Source: Pantoea agglomerans (GTDB lineage: Bacteria > Pseudomonadota > Gammaproteobacteria > Enterobacterales > Enterobacteriaceae). From it: a DNA stretch of 64,000 bases. Within the stretch, counting starts at the first letter, position 1. Each line of letters opens with the position of its first letter. Positions 50,450 to 60,954 of this stretch are shown one piece after another. Made by a program: the position numbers and the translations under genes. The stretch covers positions 3,844,001 to 3,908,000 of the forward strand of contig NZ_CP090207.1 of the NCBI RefSeq assembly GCF_021397715.1, written 5' to 3'. The notes under the pieces are model-generated. The model saw only the letters and a program-made list of their open reading frames with translations, searched no databases and had not been told where the DNA came from.

Positions 50450-52405
50450 ATGAGCCAAATACATAAACATCCCGTTCCAGAGAATATTGCAGCAAACACC
50501 CTGATTACCGCTGAACAGTATCAGACGATGTATCAGCAATCTGTCACTGATCCGGATGCGTTCTGGGGCGAACAGGGCAAAATCCTCGACTGGATCAAGC
50601 CCTACAGCAAAGTGAAAAACTGCTCGTTTGCGCCGGGAAATATTGACATTCGCTGGTACGAAGATGGCACGCTCAACCTGGCGGCAAACTGCCTTGACCG
50701 GCATTTGCAGACCCGCGGCGACCACCCGGCAATTATCTGGGAAGGCGACGACGCCAGCGAGAGTAAGACCCTGACCTTCCGCCAGTTGCATGCTGAAGTC
50801 TGTCGCTTCGCCAACGTGCTGGAATTACTCAAGGTGAAGAAAGGCGATGTGGTAGCGATCTACATGCCGATGGTACCGGAAGCCGCGGTAGCGATGCTGG
50901 CCTGTGCGCGCATCGGTGCCGTCCATTCGGTGATTTTTGGTGGCTTCTCACCGGAAGCGGTGGCGGGCCGGATCGTCGATTCCAGCGCCTCGCTGGTGAT
51001 TACTGCCGATGAAGGGATTCGTGCCGGACGCAGCATCCCGCTGAAGAAGAACGTCGATGATGCGTTAAAAAATCCTAACGTTACCAGCGTGAAGAACGTG
51101 GTGGTGTTTCAGCGCACCGGCAGTGATATCGGCTGGGTAGAAGGCCGCGACAGCTGGTGGCATGAGCTGATGCTGAATGCCAGTACCAATCACTCTCCTG
51201 CTGAAGTCGGGGCGGAAGATCCGCTGTTTATCCTTTATACCTCAGGCTCGACCGGCAAGCCGAAAGGGGTGCTGCACACTACCGGCGGTTATCTGGTTTA
51301 CGCTGCCACTACCTTTAAATTTGTCTTCGATTACCATCTGGACGACGTCTACTGGTGTACCGCTGACGTCGGCTGGATCACCGGTCACAGCTACCTGATT
51401 TACGGCCCGCTGGCCTGTGGCGCGACCACGCTGATGTTTGAAGGCGTGCCGAACTGGCCGACCCCGAGCCGCATGGCGGAAGTGGTGGATAAGCACAAGG
51501 TGACGCTGCTCTACACCGCTCCGACCGCTATCCGCGCCCTGATGGCCGAAGGCGATAAAGCGATTCAGGGCACCGACCGCAGCACGCTGCGCATCATGGG
51601 TTCGGTCGGTGAACCGATTAACCCGGAAGCCTGGGAGTGGTACTACAAGAAAATCGGTAACAGCCGCTGCCCGATCGTCGATACCTGGTGGCAAACTGAA
51701 ACCGGTGGCTTCATGATCACGCCACTGCCGGGTGCGACCGAACTCAAGGCGGGATCGGCCACCAAACCTTTCTTCGGCGTGCAGCCAGCGCTGGTCGATA
51801 ATGAAGGCCAGCCGCAGCAAGGGGCCTGTGAAGGCAATCTGGTAATCACTGAATCCTGGCCGGGTCAGGCGCGTACGCTGTATGGCGACCATGAGCGCTT
51901 TGAACAGACCTACTTCTCTACCTTTAAGAATGTCTACTTCAGCGGCGACGGCGCGCGTCGTGACGAGGATGGTTATTACTGGATCACCGGACGGGTAGAT
52001 GACGTCCTCAACGTCTCCGGCCACCGTCTGGGCACCGCTGAGATTGAGTCAGCGCTGGTGTCGCACCCGAAAATTGCCGAAGCCGCGGTGGTGGGCATTC
52101 CGCACAGCATCAAGGGCCAGGCGATTTACGCTTACATCACTCTGAATCATGGCGAAGAGCCGTCGCCGGAGTTGTACACCGAAGTGCGTAACTGGGTACG
52201 TAAAGAGATCGGCCCGATTGCCACCCCGGATGTGCTGCACTGGACCGACTCGCTGCCGAAAACCCGCTCCGGCAAGATCATGCGCCGTATTCTGCGCAAA
52301 ATCGCCACCGGTGATACCACCAATCTTGGCGATACCTCGACCCTCGCCGATCCTGGCGTAGTGGAAAAACTGCTTGAGGAGAAACAGTCGATCAAAATGC
52401 CGTAA
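50450..52405 (+). CDS. acs: Acetyl-CoA synthetase
   Basis: A 651-residue enzyme (652 in E. coli). The ATP-binding P-loop is [15 protein letters not shown], and the A5/A7-type motifs are [11 protein letters not shown] and [33 protein letters not shown]. The C-terminal catalytic lysine sits in [10 protein letters not shown] and is the target of lysine acetylation in the family. It converts acetate, ATP and CoA to acetyl-CoA in low-acetate scavenging. AAGGAGAT precedes ATG 50450, and the longer frame to 50411 is rejected. Heads the acs-yjcH-actP operon. Confidence 0.96.
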   Translation: MSQIHKHPVPENIAANTLITAEQYQTMYQQSVTDPDAFWGEQGKILDWIKPYSKVKNCSFAPGNIDIRWYEDGTLNLAANCLDRHLQTRGDHPAIIWEGDDASESKTLTFRQLHAEVCRFANVLELLKVKKGDVVAIYMPMVPEAAVAMLACARIGAVHSVIFGGFSPEAVAGRIVDSSASLVITADEGIRAGRSIPLKKNVDDALKNPNVTSVKNVVVFQRTGSDIGWVEGRDSWWHELMLNASTNHSPAEVGAEDPLFILYTSGSTGKPKGVLHTTGGYLVYAATTFKFVFDYHLDDVYWCTADVGWITGHSYLIYGPLACGATTLMFEGVPNWPTPSRMAEVVDKHKVTLLYTAPTAIRALMAEGDKAIQGTDRSTLRIMGSVGEPINPEAWEWYYKKIGNSRCPIVDTWWQTETGGFMITPLPGATELKAGSATKPFFGVQPALVDNEGQPQQGACEGNLVITESWPGQARTLYGDHERFEQTYFSTFKNVYFSGDGARRDEDGYYWITGRVDDVLNVSGHRLGTAEIESALVSHPKIAEAAVVGIPHSIKGQAIYAYITLNHGEEPSPELYTEVRNWVRKEIGPIATPDVLHWTDSLPKTRSGKIMRRILRKIATGDTTNLGDTSTLADPGVVEKLLEEKQSIKMP

Positions 52406-52418
52406 GCGCACCTTATCC

Positions 52419-52440
52419 GGCGGGAAGATCATTTCCCGCC
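52419..52440. promoter_or_regulatory. Stem-loop between acs and yjcH
   Basis: GGCGGGAA/TTCCCGCC with a 6-base loop and no T-run. It may stabilise acs mRNA or reduce read-through into yjcH-actP. Confidence 0.5.
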
Positions 52441-52545
52441 ATGCCCGCCCTACGCAGTGTGTTTCTGTAGTCACAAATAAAATTACCAGCCGAACCCGCG
52501 CCCAGGCGTGAGGTTTACGCCTGCAAGACCTCTGGAGAAAATGTG

Positions 52546-52875
52546 ATGAATGACGCCCTTTCGAAACAGGATGCAATCTACCAACAGATTGAACGTAATC
52601 CCCGCTTTCATGAGTTAGTTCGTAAGCGTCAGGCGTTTGCCACGCTGCTGTCGCTGATCATGCTGGTGCTCTATGTCGGATTTATCCTGCTGATCGCCTT
52701 CGCGCCGGGCTGGCTCGGCACGCCGCTCCATCCCGGCACCAACGTTACCCGCGGTATTCCTATTGGCGTCGGACTGATTGTGATGTCATTTGTGCTGACC
52801 GGCATTTACGTCTGGCGCGCCAACGGCGAGTTTGATCGCCTGACCAAAGCGATCCTGAGCGAGGTGAAATCATGA
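52546..52875 (+). CDS. yjcH: DUF485 membrane protein YjcH
   Basis: A 109-residue inner-membrane protein with two hydrophobic segments (about 38-60 and 77-97). [33 protein letters not shown] and the [30 protein letters not shown] segment are characteristic of DUF485. It is always found just before actP and is thought to be an accessory of acetate uptake. GGAG precedes ATG 52546 at eight bases. Its stop overlaps the actP start by four bases. Confidence 0.93.
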   Translation: MNDALSKQDAIYQQIERNPRFHELVRKRQAFATLLSLIMLVLYVGFILLIAFAPGWLGTPLHPGTNVTRGIPIGVGLIVMSFVLTGIYVWRANGEFDRLTKAILSEVKS

Positions 52876-54527
52876 TACGTCTCTGCTTATGGATGCTGGC
52901 GGCGCTGCTGCCGTTTTCGGCGCTGGCCGCCGATGCGATTACCGGCGCGGTGCAGCGTCAGGCGGTCAACTACCAGGCGATCATCATGTTTGTGATTTTC
53001 GTGGGTGCCACGCTGGGCATTACTTACTGGGCGTCAAAGCGCACCCGTTCGCGTAGCGACTATTACACCGCTGGCGGCAACATTACCGGCTTTCAGAATG
53101 GCCTGGCGATGGCAGGCGACTTTATGTCTGCCGCCTCGTTTCTCGGTATTTCGGCGCTGGTCTATACCTCCGGTTATGACGGCCTGATCTACTCGCTCGG
53201 CTTTTTAGTCGGCTGGCCGATGATTCTGTTCCTGATCGCCGAACGGCTGCGTAACCTTGGGCGCTACACCTTCGCCGACGTGGCCTCATATCGCCTGAAG
53301 CAGAAACCGATCCGTACCCTGTCCGCCTGTGGTTCGCTGGTGGTGGTGGCGCTCTATCTGATCGCCCAGATGGTCGGAGCCGGTAAACTGATTCAACTGC
53401 TGTTTGGCCTCAATTACCATGTGGCGGTGGTGCTGGTCGGCATTCTGATGGTGATGTATGTGCTGTTTGGCGGCATGCTGGCGACCACCTGGGTGCAGAT
53501 TATCAAGGCGGTGCTGCTGCTGTTTGGTGCCACCTTTATGGCGGTGATGGTGATGAAAACCACCGGCTTCAGCTTCAATACGCTGTTTACCGAAGCGATG
53601 GCGGTCCACCCGAAAGGCATCGCGATTATGCAGCCGGGCGGGCTGGTGAAAGATCCGATCTCGGCGCTGTCGCTGGGGCTGGGATTGATGTTTGGTACCG
53701 CCGGCCTGCCGCATATCCTGATGCGCTTCTTTACCGTCGCCGATGCCAAAGAGGCACGTAAAAGCGTTTTCTGGGCCACCGGCTTTATGGGCTATTTCTA
53801 CTTCCTGACCTTTATTATCGGCTTTGGCGCGATCCTGCTGGTCGGTGCCAATCCGGCGTTTAAAGATGCCAGCGGCGCGCTGATTGGCGGCACCAATATG
53901 GCGGCGGTGCATCTGGCCAACGCGGTGGGCGGCAGTACCTTCCTCGGCTTTATCTCGGCAGTAGCTTTCGCCACCATTCTGGCGGTGGTCGCGGGCTTAA
54001 CCCTGGCCGGTGCCTCGGCGGTTTCGCACGACCTCTACGCCAGCGTCTACCGTAAAGGCCAGGCGAGCGAACGTGATGAGCTGCGGGTCTCTAAGATCAC
54101 CGTGCTGGTATTGGGGATTGTGGCGATTGCGCTGGGTATCCTGTTTGAGAAGCAGAACATCGCGTTCATGGTGGGCCTGGCCTTCTCAATTGCCGCCAGC
54201 TGTAACTTCCCGATTATTCTGCTGTCGATGTACTGGTCAAAACTGACCACGCGCGGCGCGATGGTCGGTGGCTGGCTGGGGCTGATTACCGCCGTGGTGC
54301 TGATGATCCTCGGCCCGACCGTCTGGGTGCAGGTGCTGGGTCATGCTAAGCCGATCTATCCGTATGAGTATCCGGCGCTGTTCTCGATGGCGATTGCTTT
54401 TATCGGCACCTGGCTGTTCTCGGTCACCGATCACTCGCAGCAGGGAGCCGAGGAGCGTTCACGCTTCCGGATGCAGTTTATCCGTTCGCAGACCGGCTCC
54501 GGTATCGATCAGGGCAGAGCGCACTAG
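52872..54527 (+). CDS. actP: Acetate/glycolate permease ActP
   Basis: A 551-residue sodium:solute symporter (549 in E. coli). It has an apparent N-terminal signal-like segment [22 protein letters not shown], then 13 helices. [74 protein letters not shown] is strongly conserved. It imports acetate and glycolate together with Na+ or H+. Translationally coupled to yjcH. A strong terminator follows. Confidence 0.95.
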   Translation: MIRLCLWMLAALLPFSALAADAITGAVQRQAVNYQAIIMFVIFVGATLGITYWASKRTRSRSDYYTAGGNITGFQNGLAMAGDFMSAASFLGISALVYTSGYDGLIYSLGFLVGWPMILFLIAERLRNLGRYTFADVASYRLKQKPIRTLSACGSLVVVALYLIAQMVGAGKLIQLLFGLNYHVAVVLVGILMVMYVLFGGMLATTWVQIIKAVLLLFGATFMAVMVMKTTGFSFNTLFTEAMAVHPKGIAIMQPGGLVKDPISALSLGLGLMFGTAGLPHILMRFFTVADAKEARKSVFWATGFMGYFYFLTFIIGFGAILLVGANPAFKDASGALIGGTNMAAVHLANAVGGSTFLGFISAVAFATILAVVAGLTLAGASAVSHDLYASVYRKGQASERDELRVSKITVLVLGIVAIALGILFEKQNIAFMVGLAFSIAASCNFPIILLSMYWSKLTTRGAMVGGWLGLITAVVLMILGPTVWVQVLGHAKPIYPYEYPALFSMAIAFIGTWLFSVTDHSQQGAEERSRFRMQFIRSQTGSGIDQGRAH

Positions 54528-54554
54528 TTTCCGGTTAAGCGAGAGATAAAAAAA

Positions 54555-54584
54555 GGGCGGCACCCCTCAGGGTGCCGCCCTTTT
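54555..54584. terminator. actP / yfaZ bidirectional terminator
   Basis: An 11-bp perfect stem GGGCGGCACCC/GGGTGCCGCCC with loop CTCA, T-run on the plus side and A-run before it (seven A), so it works on both strands. Confidence 0.92.
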
Positions 54585-54600
54585 CTCTTGATCGGCAGAA

Positions 54601-55146
54601 TCAGAAACGCAGCGAAGCGCCGACGTACGGACCGTCGACCAGTACGTTATCTTTACGGCCATCTTTGTTGTTCAGTTCGATGTACTGATAACCGACGCGC
54701 AGGTTAAGCAGTGAAATCGGGGTGAAGCTCAGGCCACCGCCCGCTTCCTGGTAGCTGTCGAGCTGATCGGTAAACGATTCTGGCGCATAGTAATATTCGC
54801 CATACAGACCCCACATGCTGTTGAAGTTGTATTGCGCTGCGCCACCCAGCGCCACCGCAAATCCATCTTTTCCATCTTCAGGATGGGTGAAGATCGCTTT
54901 TGCGGTCGGCGCCAGACGCAGAGGTCCGAAATCAACGTTGTAACCCAGACCGGCACCGTAGGTGCTGCCGTCATGGTCGCTGCGCAGCCAGTTGCCTTTC
55001 AGAAACAGGCCGGGTGTGGTGGTGCCAAGACCTACATTCAGGTTGGTGTTGTGCTCGCTGACGTCAACACTGCCTTCGATAGCCTGTGCTGCACCGCTCA
55101 GTAAAACGAGGCCAAGCGCGCTCCCGGTAACAAGTTGCTTAAACAT
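54601..55146 (-). CDS. yfaZ: YfaZ-family outer-membrane protein
   Basis: A 181-residue secreted protein. Signal peptide MFKQLVTGSALGLVLLSGAAQA, then alternating barrel-like strands (NLNVGLGTTTPGLFLKGNWLR, AAQYNFNSMWGLYGEYYYAPE) ending with a C-terminal Phe typical of outer-membrane barrels. YfaZ is an outer-membrane-type family with no defined ligand. In E. coli yfaZ is located elsewhere, so its position between actP and the cidAB-like genes is a local arrangement. Confidence 0.85.
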   Translation of the reverse strand: MFKQLVTGSALGLVLLSGAAQAIEGSVDVSEHNTNLNVGLGTTTPGLFLKGNWLRSDHDGSTYGAGLGYNVDFGPLRLAPTAKAIFTHPEDGKDGFAVALGGAAQYNFNSMWGLYGEYYYAPESFTDQLDSYQEAGGGLSFTPISLLNLRVGYQYIELNNKDGRKDNVLVDGPYVGASLRF

Positions 55147-55287
55147 GATTCCACTCCATGAAGGACAATTAATTCGGCGGCAAGGTTAACAGCCTGAAAT
55201 GGGGAAACAACAAAATCTGGAAAACTTTACGTAAAAATACGTGTCTCATTCAGGCCGCCCGCCGTCGCCTGCGTAACGCAGTCGGGA

Positions 55288-55983
55288 CTATATCGCCCAC
55301 ATCAGGTGGCCGATCAGCGGCGCCAGCACCACGGTAACCACGCCGGACAGCATCATCACCAGACTGGCGACCACGCCCTCCTGCTGACCGAGCTGATAGG
55401 CGCGAGCCGTACCGGCACCGTGCGAGGCTGCGCCGAATCCCGCGCCTTTTGCCACGCCCTGCTTAATCGCAATCCGCAGAAACAGCACATCACCTACCGC
55501 CATGCCAAACACCCCGGTGATGACCACAAACAGCGCCACCAGATCCGGCTGACCGCCAATCGGCCCCGCCGCCGCCAGCGCAAACGGCGTGGTGATGGAG
55601 CGCACCGCCAGGCTGCGCTGAATCGACTCCGGCAGCGTTAACAGACGCGCCAGCCAGACGGAACTGCAGACGGCGACCAGAGTAGCGGTTAACACGCCCG
55701 CGCTGAGCGATAGCCAGTGGCGTTTGATGATGGCCACGTTCTCATACACCGGTACCGCAAACGCCAGCGTTGCCGGTCCCAGCAGCCACAGCAGCCAGTG
55801 GTTTTCGGCAATATAATCCTGCCAGCTGATGTGGGTCAGCAGCAGCAGCGCCACCAGCACCACGGGCGTCATCACCAGCGGCATCAACAGCAGCGTGCGC
55901 CAGCGGCGATAAAGCCGTTTATTCAGCGCATAAACCAGCAGTGTGACCGCCACGCACAGCAGGCTGACCATCAGATCACGCAT
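55288..55983 (-). CDS. LrgB/CidB-family membrane protein
   Basis: A 231-residue inner-membrane protein of the LrgB group (E. coli YohK type). Multiple helices; the family core reads VPVYENVAIIKRHW, SVTTPFA-like (RSITTPFALAAAGPIGGQPDLVALFVVITGVFGMAVGDVLF) and GAASHGAGTARAYQLGQQEGVVASLVMMLSG. In Gram-positives the pair affects murein hydrolase activity and pyruvate or organic-acid export. The start at 55983 overlaps the LrgA-type gene by eight bases. Confidence 0.88.
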   Translation of the reverse strand: MRDLMVSLLCVAVTLLVYALNKRLYRRWRTLLLMPLVMTPVVLVALLLLTHISWQDYIAENHWLLWLLGPATLAFAVPVYENVAIIKRHWLSLSAGVLTATLVAVCSSVWLARLLTLPESIQRSLAVRSITTPFALAAAGPIGGQPDLVALFVVITGVFGMAVGDVLFLRIAIKQGVAKGAGFGAASHGAGTARAYQLGQQEGVVASLVMMLSGVVTVVLAPLIGHLMWAI

Positions 55984-56401
55984 CGTTGCCCTGCTTACGC
56001 GCGGCACGCGCGACTTCGTAACGGTAAAGCCGATCGACCACCAGCGCGGTCGAGGCCAGCACCAGCAGCGTACTGACGCCAATTACCACGCAGATGCGCC
56101 AGCCATCAACCCGCAGCAGATCACCGTAGTTCACCACCGCCACCACCGCCGGAATAAAGAACAGCAGCATCTCCGCCAGCAGCCAGCGGGAGCCCGCTTT
56201 AACCCAGCTCAGTGGCAGCACCCGCGTGACGATTAACGCCAGCATCAGCAGCATACCGACAATATTGGCGGGCAACGGCAGATGCAGCCAGTTGACCAGT
56301 TGCTGACAGGCAACAAACACACCGATATACAACCCCAGCTGTAACGGCAGGCTGAGCCACTGCAACCGGCCGGGCCTGTGTGAACTGAGCGCGAGTGCCA
56401 T
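55976..56401 (-). CDS. LrgA/CidA-family holin-like membrane protein
   Basis: A 141-residue protein with four hydrophobic segments. LPLPANIVGMLLMLALIVTRVLPLSWVKAGSRWLLAEMLLFFIPAVVAVVNYGDLL is the LrgA/CidA signature. It forms oligomers with holin-like features. ATG 56401 is chosen over an adjacent GTG (56404); GGAG is upstream. Its 3' end overlaps the LrgB-type gene, and a LysR gene is divergent, the classic cidR-cidAB layout. Confidence 0.88.
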   Translation of the reverse strand: MALALSSHRPGRLQWLSLPLQLGLYIGVFVACQQLVNWLHLPLPANIVGMLLMLALIVTRVLPLSWVKAGSRWLLAEMLLFFIPAVVAVVNYGDLLRVDGWRICVVIGVSTLLVLASTALVVDRLYRYEVARAARKQGNDA

Positions 56402-56504
56402 CACCTTTTCTCCCCGATTAAATTCAGGGGAACAGTATAAATCGCCGACAGAGAGTGAAAAAAATGAATTAATATTATTGAAATCATGCCTGAAAGGAAT
56501 AGTT

Positions 56505-57407
56505 ATGGACGTTCGTGCCCTGCGTTACTTTACCGAGGTGGTCCGCCAGCAGAGTTTCACCCGCGCCGCGCAAAAACTGTTCGTCACCCAGCCGACCATT
56601 AGCAAAATGCTGCGACAGCTGGAGGAGGAGCTGGGCTGTACCCTGATTCTACGTGATGGTCGTCGCCTGCACCTGACCGACAGTGGTCAGGCGGTCTATC
56701 AGCGTGGCGTGGCGATTCTGCAGGAGTTTCATCAACTGGAAGCGGAGATTGGCGACATTAACCAGCTGAAAACCGGTGAACTGCGGCTCGGTATTCCGCC
56801 GATGGTCGGGATGCAGATTGCCGGATCGATCTCCGCCTTTCGTCGTCGCTATCCCGGCGTGAAGCTGAAAATCTCTGAGTTTGGCGGTCTGACGGTACAA
56901 CAGGCGGTGCTGGCTGGCAGCCTCGATATCGCCCTGACGGCGCTGCCGGTCGATGCCGACCTGCCGCTCAACACTCTGCCACTGATGCATCATCCGCTCT
57001 GCGTGCTGCTGCCGCGTCGGCCGGAATGGCTGAGCCGCAGCCAGATAGGGCTGGCCGAACTGGCGCAGCATCCGTTGCTGATATTCAATGAGGAGTTTTC
57101 GCTCAATCGTCAGCTGATGCAGGCGTTCCAGCGACAGAACCTGACGCCAACGGTGGCGGTGCGCAGCGGTCAGTGGGATTTTCTGGCGGCGATGGTACAG
57201 GCGGAAATGGGGCTGGCGATTCTGCCGGAGCCGATCTGTCAGCGTCTCGATAAGCAGTCGCTGCTGTGGCTGCCGCTGGAGTCGGAGCTGAAGTGGAGCC
57301 TGGGATTGATCTGGCGAGAAGGGAATTATCTGTCGCGTAGTGCTCAGGCGTGGATTGACTGCTGCCGCGAACACTGGCCCGATCGGGTACCGCGCCTGTC
57401 GGTGTGA
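56505..57407 (+). CDS. LysR-family regulator, CidR-like
   Basis: A 300-residue LysR protein. ALRYFTEVVRQQSFTRAAQKLFVTQPTISKMLRQLEEELGCTLI is the DNA-binding domain, and LRLGIPPMVGMQIAGSISAFRRRYPGVKLKISEFGGLTVQQAVLAGSLDIAL belongs to the effector domain, like the CidR/YwbI group. Divergent from the LrgA-type gene with 103 bases between starts. AAAGGAA precedes ATG 56505. In Gram-positives CidR responds to acetate or pyruvate overflow, which would fit the acetate genes next door (inference). Confidence 0.85.
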   Translation: MDVRALRYFTEVVRQQSFTRAAQKLFVTQPTISKMLRQLEEELGCTLILRDGRRLHLTDSGQAVYQRGVAILQEFHQLEAEIGDINQLKTGELRLGIPPMVGMQIAGSISAFRRRYPGVKLKISEFGGLTVQQAVLAGSLDIALTALPVDADLPLNTLPLMHHPLCVLLPRRPEWLSRSQIGLAELAQHPLLIFNEEFSLNRQLMQAFQRQNLTPTVAVRSGQWDFLAAMVQAEMGLAILPEPICQRLDKQSLLWLPLESELKWSLGLIWREGNYLSRSAQAWIDCCREHWPDRVPRLSV

Positions 57408-57413
57408 GCCAGC

Positions 57414-57442
57414 GGCACGCTGCAACGGCTGCGCAGCGTGCC
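57414..57442. other. Stem-loop between convergent genes
   Basis: A 10-bp stem GGCACGCTGC/GCAGCGTGCC with a 9-base loop, between the CidR-like gene and yjcE. No T-run, so a terminator role is only possible. Confidence 0.5.
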
Positions 57443-57451
57443 GGCCGGGTA

Positions 57452-59101
57452 TTACTCTTCTTTTTCGATCAGTAACGCTTCAAGCAGGTCGAGATCGTGC
57501 AGTAACTTCTGCATCGTCTCGTTGGAGATCTGCTGAGTGGCGCGCAGGTGATAGACCTCGGCCCGTTCGGCACGCAGGCCGGTCAGGCGGAAGCGGCGCT
57601 CCAGGTTTTCCGCGAACAGCGCATGTTCAAGGTCGTTCTTGCCTTCGGCGCGGCGACGTAAGTTGCCAATCACCCGCAGGCTCACCTCTTTCAGCAGTTC
57701 CGGGTCGATATTCTGATCCGACTCATTCTCCAGTCGCGCTTCCATCTTATGCAGGCTCTCAATCGCCACGCTGGCCATCACCGCACGGGCATTTTGCAGC
57801 TCGCGGCGCTGTGCGCCTTTATCGATGGTATCGATGCCGCGCAGCAGAATCGGCAGGATCACCACGCCGACCAGCAGCGAGAACAGAATCACCCCGGTGG
57901 CGATAAAGACCAGCTCATAGCGTGCCGGGAAAGGGTCGCCATTGCTGAGGAACAGCGGAATCGATAACACACCAGCAAGCGTAATTGCCCCGCGGACCCC
58001 GGCAAACGAGGCGATCAGCAGTTCACGCAGCGAGTAGTTGGAGAACTCCAGTGGCTTTTTCTTCAGCAGACGTTTGCTGAAGCGCTGCATGATATACAGC
58101 CAGCCAAAACGCACCAGCATCAGCGCCAGATAGACCAGACCGATGTCGGCGAACAGCATCCACAGCTCGACGTTAGGATCGGCATTCGCCTGGTCCACCG
58201 AGGTTTGCAGGATATCTGGCAGCTGCAGGCCCAGCATCAGGAACACCATGCCGTTGAACACGAATTCCAGCATCTGCCAGACGCTGTTGGCGCGCAGACG
58301 CATCGCCAGCGGTGCCTGACGAATAATGCCGGAACGGGTGATGGTCATGCCCGCTGCGACCGCAGCCAGGATACCCGACACGCCGAGGTGTTCAGCAATC
58401 AGATAAGAGGCGAACGGCAGTAACAGCAGCAGCACGGTCTGGGTGGCCGGATCGTCACCGCTCCAGCGGCTGAGGATGCGCAGTGATTTGCCGTAGAGCC
58501 AGCAGACCGCCACACCGGCGATCAGACCGCCAATCGCGACTTTCAGAAATTCGACGCTGGCTCCGCCCCAGGTGAACACCATGGTGCCCATCGCGACCGC
58601 GACGGCAAACTTCAGCGACACCAGGCCAGATGCGTCGTTCATCAGGGCTTCGCCCTGCACGATCGACATGATTTTTTTCGGAATGCGGCCTTCGCCGACA
58701 ATCCCGGAGAGCGCCACGGCATCGGTCGGTGACAGCACCGCCGCCAGCGCAAAGGCCGGAATCAGCGGAATGCCCGGCACCATCCAGTAGATCAGATAGC
58801 CAATCCCGACCACGGTGATCAATACCAGCACCAGCGCTAAGCCAATAATCTCCCGGCCATGATGCAGGAACTCGCTGATGGGCGTTTTCCAGCCGTCGGC
58901 AAACAGCAGCGGCGGGATAAACAGCACCAGAAACAGTTCCGGGTCAAAATCAACATGCAGACCAAAGTTGGGCCAGGCCATCAGCGCGCCAGCGGCGATC
59001 TGTACCAGCGGCAACGGGATCTGAAAAGGCAGAATGCGAGCCGCGACGCCAGAGAGCGACACGACCAGCGTCATGATGAGAATAGTAAAAAAGATTTCCA
59101 T
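57452..59101 (-). CDS. yjcE: Na+/H+ antiporter YjcE (CPA1 family)
   Basis: A 549-residue antiporter, the same length as E. coli YjcE. A 12-helix membrane domain contains FALAAVLSPTDAVALSGIVGEGRIPKK and QGEALMNDASGLVSLKFAVAVAMGT, the ND motif of the CPA1 family. A cytosolic C-terminal tail from about residue 420 is helical and charged, ending LLHDLDLLEALLIEKEE. It exchanges Na+ (or K+) for H+ across the inner membrane. Located between ghxP and the acetate genes as in E. coli. Confidence 0.93.
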   Translation of the reverse strand: MEIFFTILIMTLVVSLSGVAARILPFQIPLPLVQIAAGALMAWPNFGLHVDFDPELFLVLFIPPLLFADGWKTPISEFLHHGREIIGLALVLVLITVVGIGYLIYWMVPGIPLIPAFALAAVLSPTDAVALSGIVGEGRIPKKIMSIVQGEALMNDASGLVSLKFAVAVAMGTMVFTWGGASVEFLKVAIGGLIAGVAVCWLYGKSLRILSRWSGDDPATQTVLLLLLPFASYLIAEHLGVSGILAAVAAGMTITRSGIIRQAPLAMRLRANSVWQMLEFVFNGMVFLMLGLQLPDILQTSVDQANADPNVELWMLFADIGLVYLALMLVRFGWLYIMQRFSKRLLKKKPLEFSNYSLRELLIASFAGVRGAITLAGVLSIPLFLSNGDPFPARYELVFIATGVILFSLLVGVVILPILLRGIDTIDKGAQRRELQNARAVMASVAIESLHKMEARLENESDQNIDPELLKEVSLRVIGNLRRRAEGKNDLEHALFAENLERRFRLTGLRAERAEVYHLRATQQISNETMQKLLHDLDLLEALLIEKEE

Positions 59102-59208
59102 GCTTTCCTTAGGCGTCGTTATCTTTCAATCATTGTTTGAGCGCTAAAGTGTAAAACAAACCGAACTCTGAAGGGTCAGCTACGCGTGCGGCGGGCGGGA
59201 AAAAAGTG

Positions 59209-59240
59209 AAAAATACCGGACGCACGCCTGCACGTCCGGT
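59209..59240 (-). terminator. ghxP terminator
   Basis: On the minus strand: stem ACCGGACG/CGTCCGGT with a ten-base loop, then ATTTTTC. It directly follows the ghxP stop. Confidence 0.75.
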
Positions 59241-59247
59241 TGAACAG

Positions 59248-60597
59248 TCAGATCGCCCAGCCTCCGGCGTAAAATGCCACTAACGCGACGGCAATCACCA
59301 CCGTGCCGACATTCAGCTTGCGCCACTCGCCGGCAAAAATACGGCCCACCACCAGCGAGGCAAAACCGATCATAATGCCGGTAACGATGTTGCAGGTCAG
59401 CACGATAATCACCGCGGTTAACAGGCCAGACATCGCATCGACAAAATCATTGAAGTCGATTTTCGCCACGTTACTCAGCATCAGCAGGCCGACATACATC
59501 AGCGCCGGCGCGGTAGCGTAGGCCGGAACCAGCCAGGCCAGCGGCGACATAAACAGAATCACCAGGAACAGCAGGCCGACCACGATAGCGGTCAGGCCGG
59601 TTTTGCCGCCCGCCGCTGTTCCGGCTGCCGATTCGATATAGACCGCCGCAGGTGAGGCACCGACCAGGCCGGCAAACAGGCTGCTGACCGAATCGGTCGT
59701 CAATGCGCGGCCGCCATTGATTATCTGTCCCTGCTTATCCAGCAGGTTAGCCTGGCCCGCGACCGCGCGAATGGTGCCGGTGGCGTCAAACACGGCGGTC
59801 ATCACCAGCGCCAGTACGCTTGGCAGCACCACCGGCTGCAACGCCCCCATGATGTCCAGACTGAACACCAGCGACTGACCGCTGGCGTCACGCAGGCTGG
59901 GCAGCGCAAATAACCCTTTGTAGCTCACCGTCGGGTCAAAGATCAGTCCGAGCAGCGAAATGGCGATAATGGTCATCAGAATGCCGCCCGGCACCCGCCG
60001 TTTTTCCAGGCCAAAAATCGCCGCCAGCCCAAGCAGTGACATGATCACCGGAAACGTGGCGAACTGGCCCAGCGCCACCGGCAAGCCAGGTGCCGGATTT
60101 TTTATCACCAGCCCGACGCCATCCGCCGCAATCAGCAGCAGAAACAGGCCAATCCCGACGCCGGTACCGTGCGCCACGCCCATCGGCAGGTTACGCAGGA
60201 TCCACGCACGGATGCCGGTGACCGAAATCAGGGTAAACAGCAGCCCCATCAGGAATACCGCGCCAAGCGCGACCGGTACGCTGATGTGCTGGCCCAGCAC
60301 CAGGCTGAAAGCGGTAAAGGCAGTCAGCGAGATGGCACAGCCAATCGCCATCGGCAGATTGGCCCACAGCCCCATCAGGATTGAGCCGAAGCTGGCGACC
60401 AGACAGGTCGCGACAAAGACCGCCGTTGGGGGGAAACCGGCTTTACCGAGCATCCCCGGCACCACAATCACCGAATAGACCATCGCCAGAAAGGTGGTCA
60501 GTCCGGCCAGAATTTCCTGGCGCACGCTGCTGCCGCGCGCCGAGATCGCGAACCAGGCGTCCAGTTTTCCACTGGCCGGGCGTGATTCAATTGACAT
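59248..60597 (-). CDS. ghxP: Guanine/hypoxanthine permease GhxP
   Basis: A 449-residue NCS2-type (AzgA-like) purine permease, identical in length to E. coli GhxP/Yjc[41 protein letters not shown] starts it, and [43 protein letters not shown] and [23 protein letters not shown] contain purine-binding and proton-coupling residues. ATG 60597 follows GAGG. A PurR box upstream supports purine repression. It completes the yjcE-ghxP-soxR order of E. coli. Confidence 0.94.
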   Translation of the reverse strand: MSIESRPASGKLDAWFAISARGSSVRQEILAGLTTFLAMVYSVIVVPGMLGKAGFPPTAVFVATCLVASFGSILMGLWANLPMAIGCAISLTAFTAFSLVLGQHISVPVALGAVFLMGLLFTLISVTGIRAWILRNLPMGVAHGTGVGIGLFLLLIAADGVGLVIKNPAPGLPVALGQFATFPVIMSLLGLAAIFGLEKRRVPGGILMTIIAISLLGLIFDPTVSYKGLFALPSLRDASGQSLVFSLDIMGALQPVVLPSVLALVMTAVFDATGTIRAVAGQANLLDKQGQIINGGRALTTDSVSSLFAGLVGASPAAVYIESAAGTAAGGKTGLTAIVVGLLFLVILFMSPLAWLVPAYATAPALMYVGLLMLSNVAKIDFNDFVDAMSGLLTAVIIVLTCNIVTGIMIGFASLVVGRIFAGEWRKLNVGTVVIAVALVAFYAGGWAI

Positions 60598-60698
60598 AGT
60601 TGAGCCTCAAAGATTTTTTGTTGTGTGGATCGCTCTGCGACCGTCGCTGTCCCTGAAATAAGCGGGTAATCCGGGCGCGCTGACGGAATAAGCCCGTC

Positions 60699-60714
60699 AG
60701 GCAAACGTTTACCT
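60699..60714. promoter_or_regulatory. PurR box upstream of ghxP
   Basis: AGGCAAACGTTTACCT matches 13 of 16 bases of the PurR consensus ACGCAAACGTTTTCGT and has the invariant CAAACGTTT centre. It lies about 100 bases before ghxP. A weaker second half-type match (GGCAAACGATTATCC) is at 60756-60770. Confidence 0.75.
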
Positions 60715-60954
60715 TGCCGCAGATAGTTGGCAGTCAAAGGACCGCCAGATAAAAAGGCAAACGATTATCCGGCGTTTAGCGGCACATTTTCAACTGGCTG
60801 GAAGACATTATTCAGCACAAAGATCAGGTAACAGCCCTACAGCCTGGCAGGACAAAGGCTATCGCGCGCGGCTGACACCTTGAAGTTACAGGCCTTTTTT
60901 ACTGCGGAGAGGCTGGCGTCACCGGGCGAAAAAACGGTGCGCCAGCAAAGAGGA

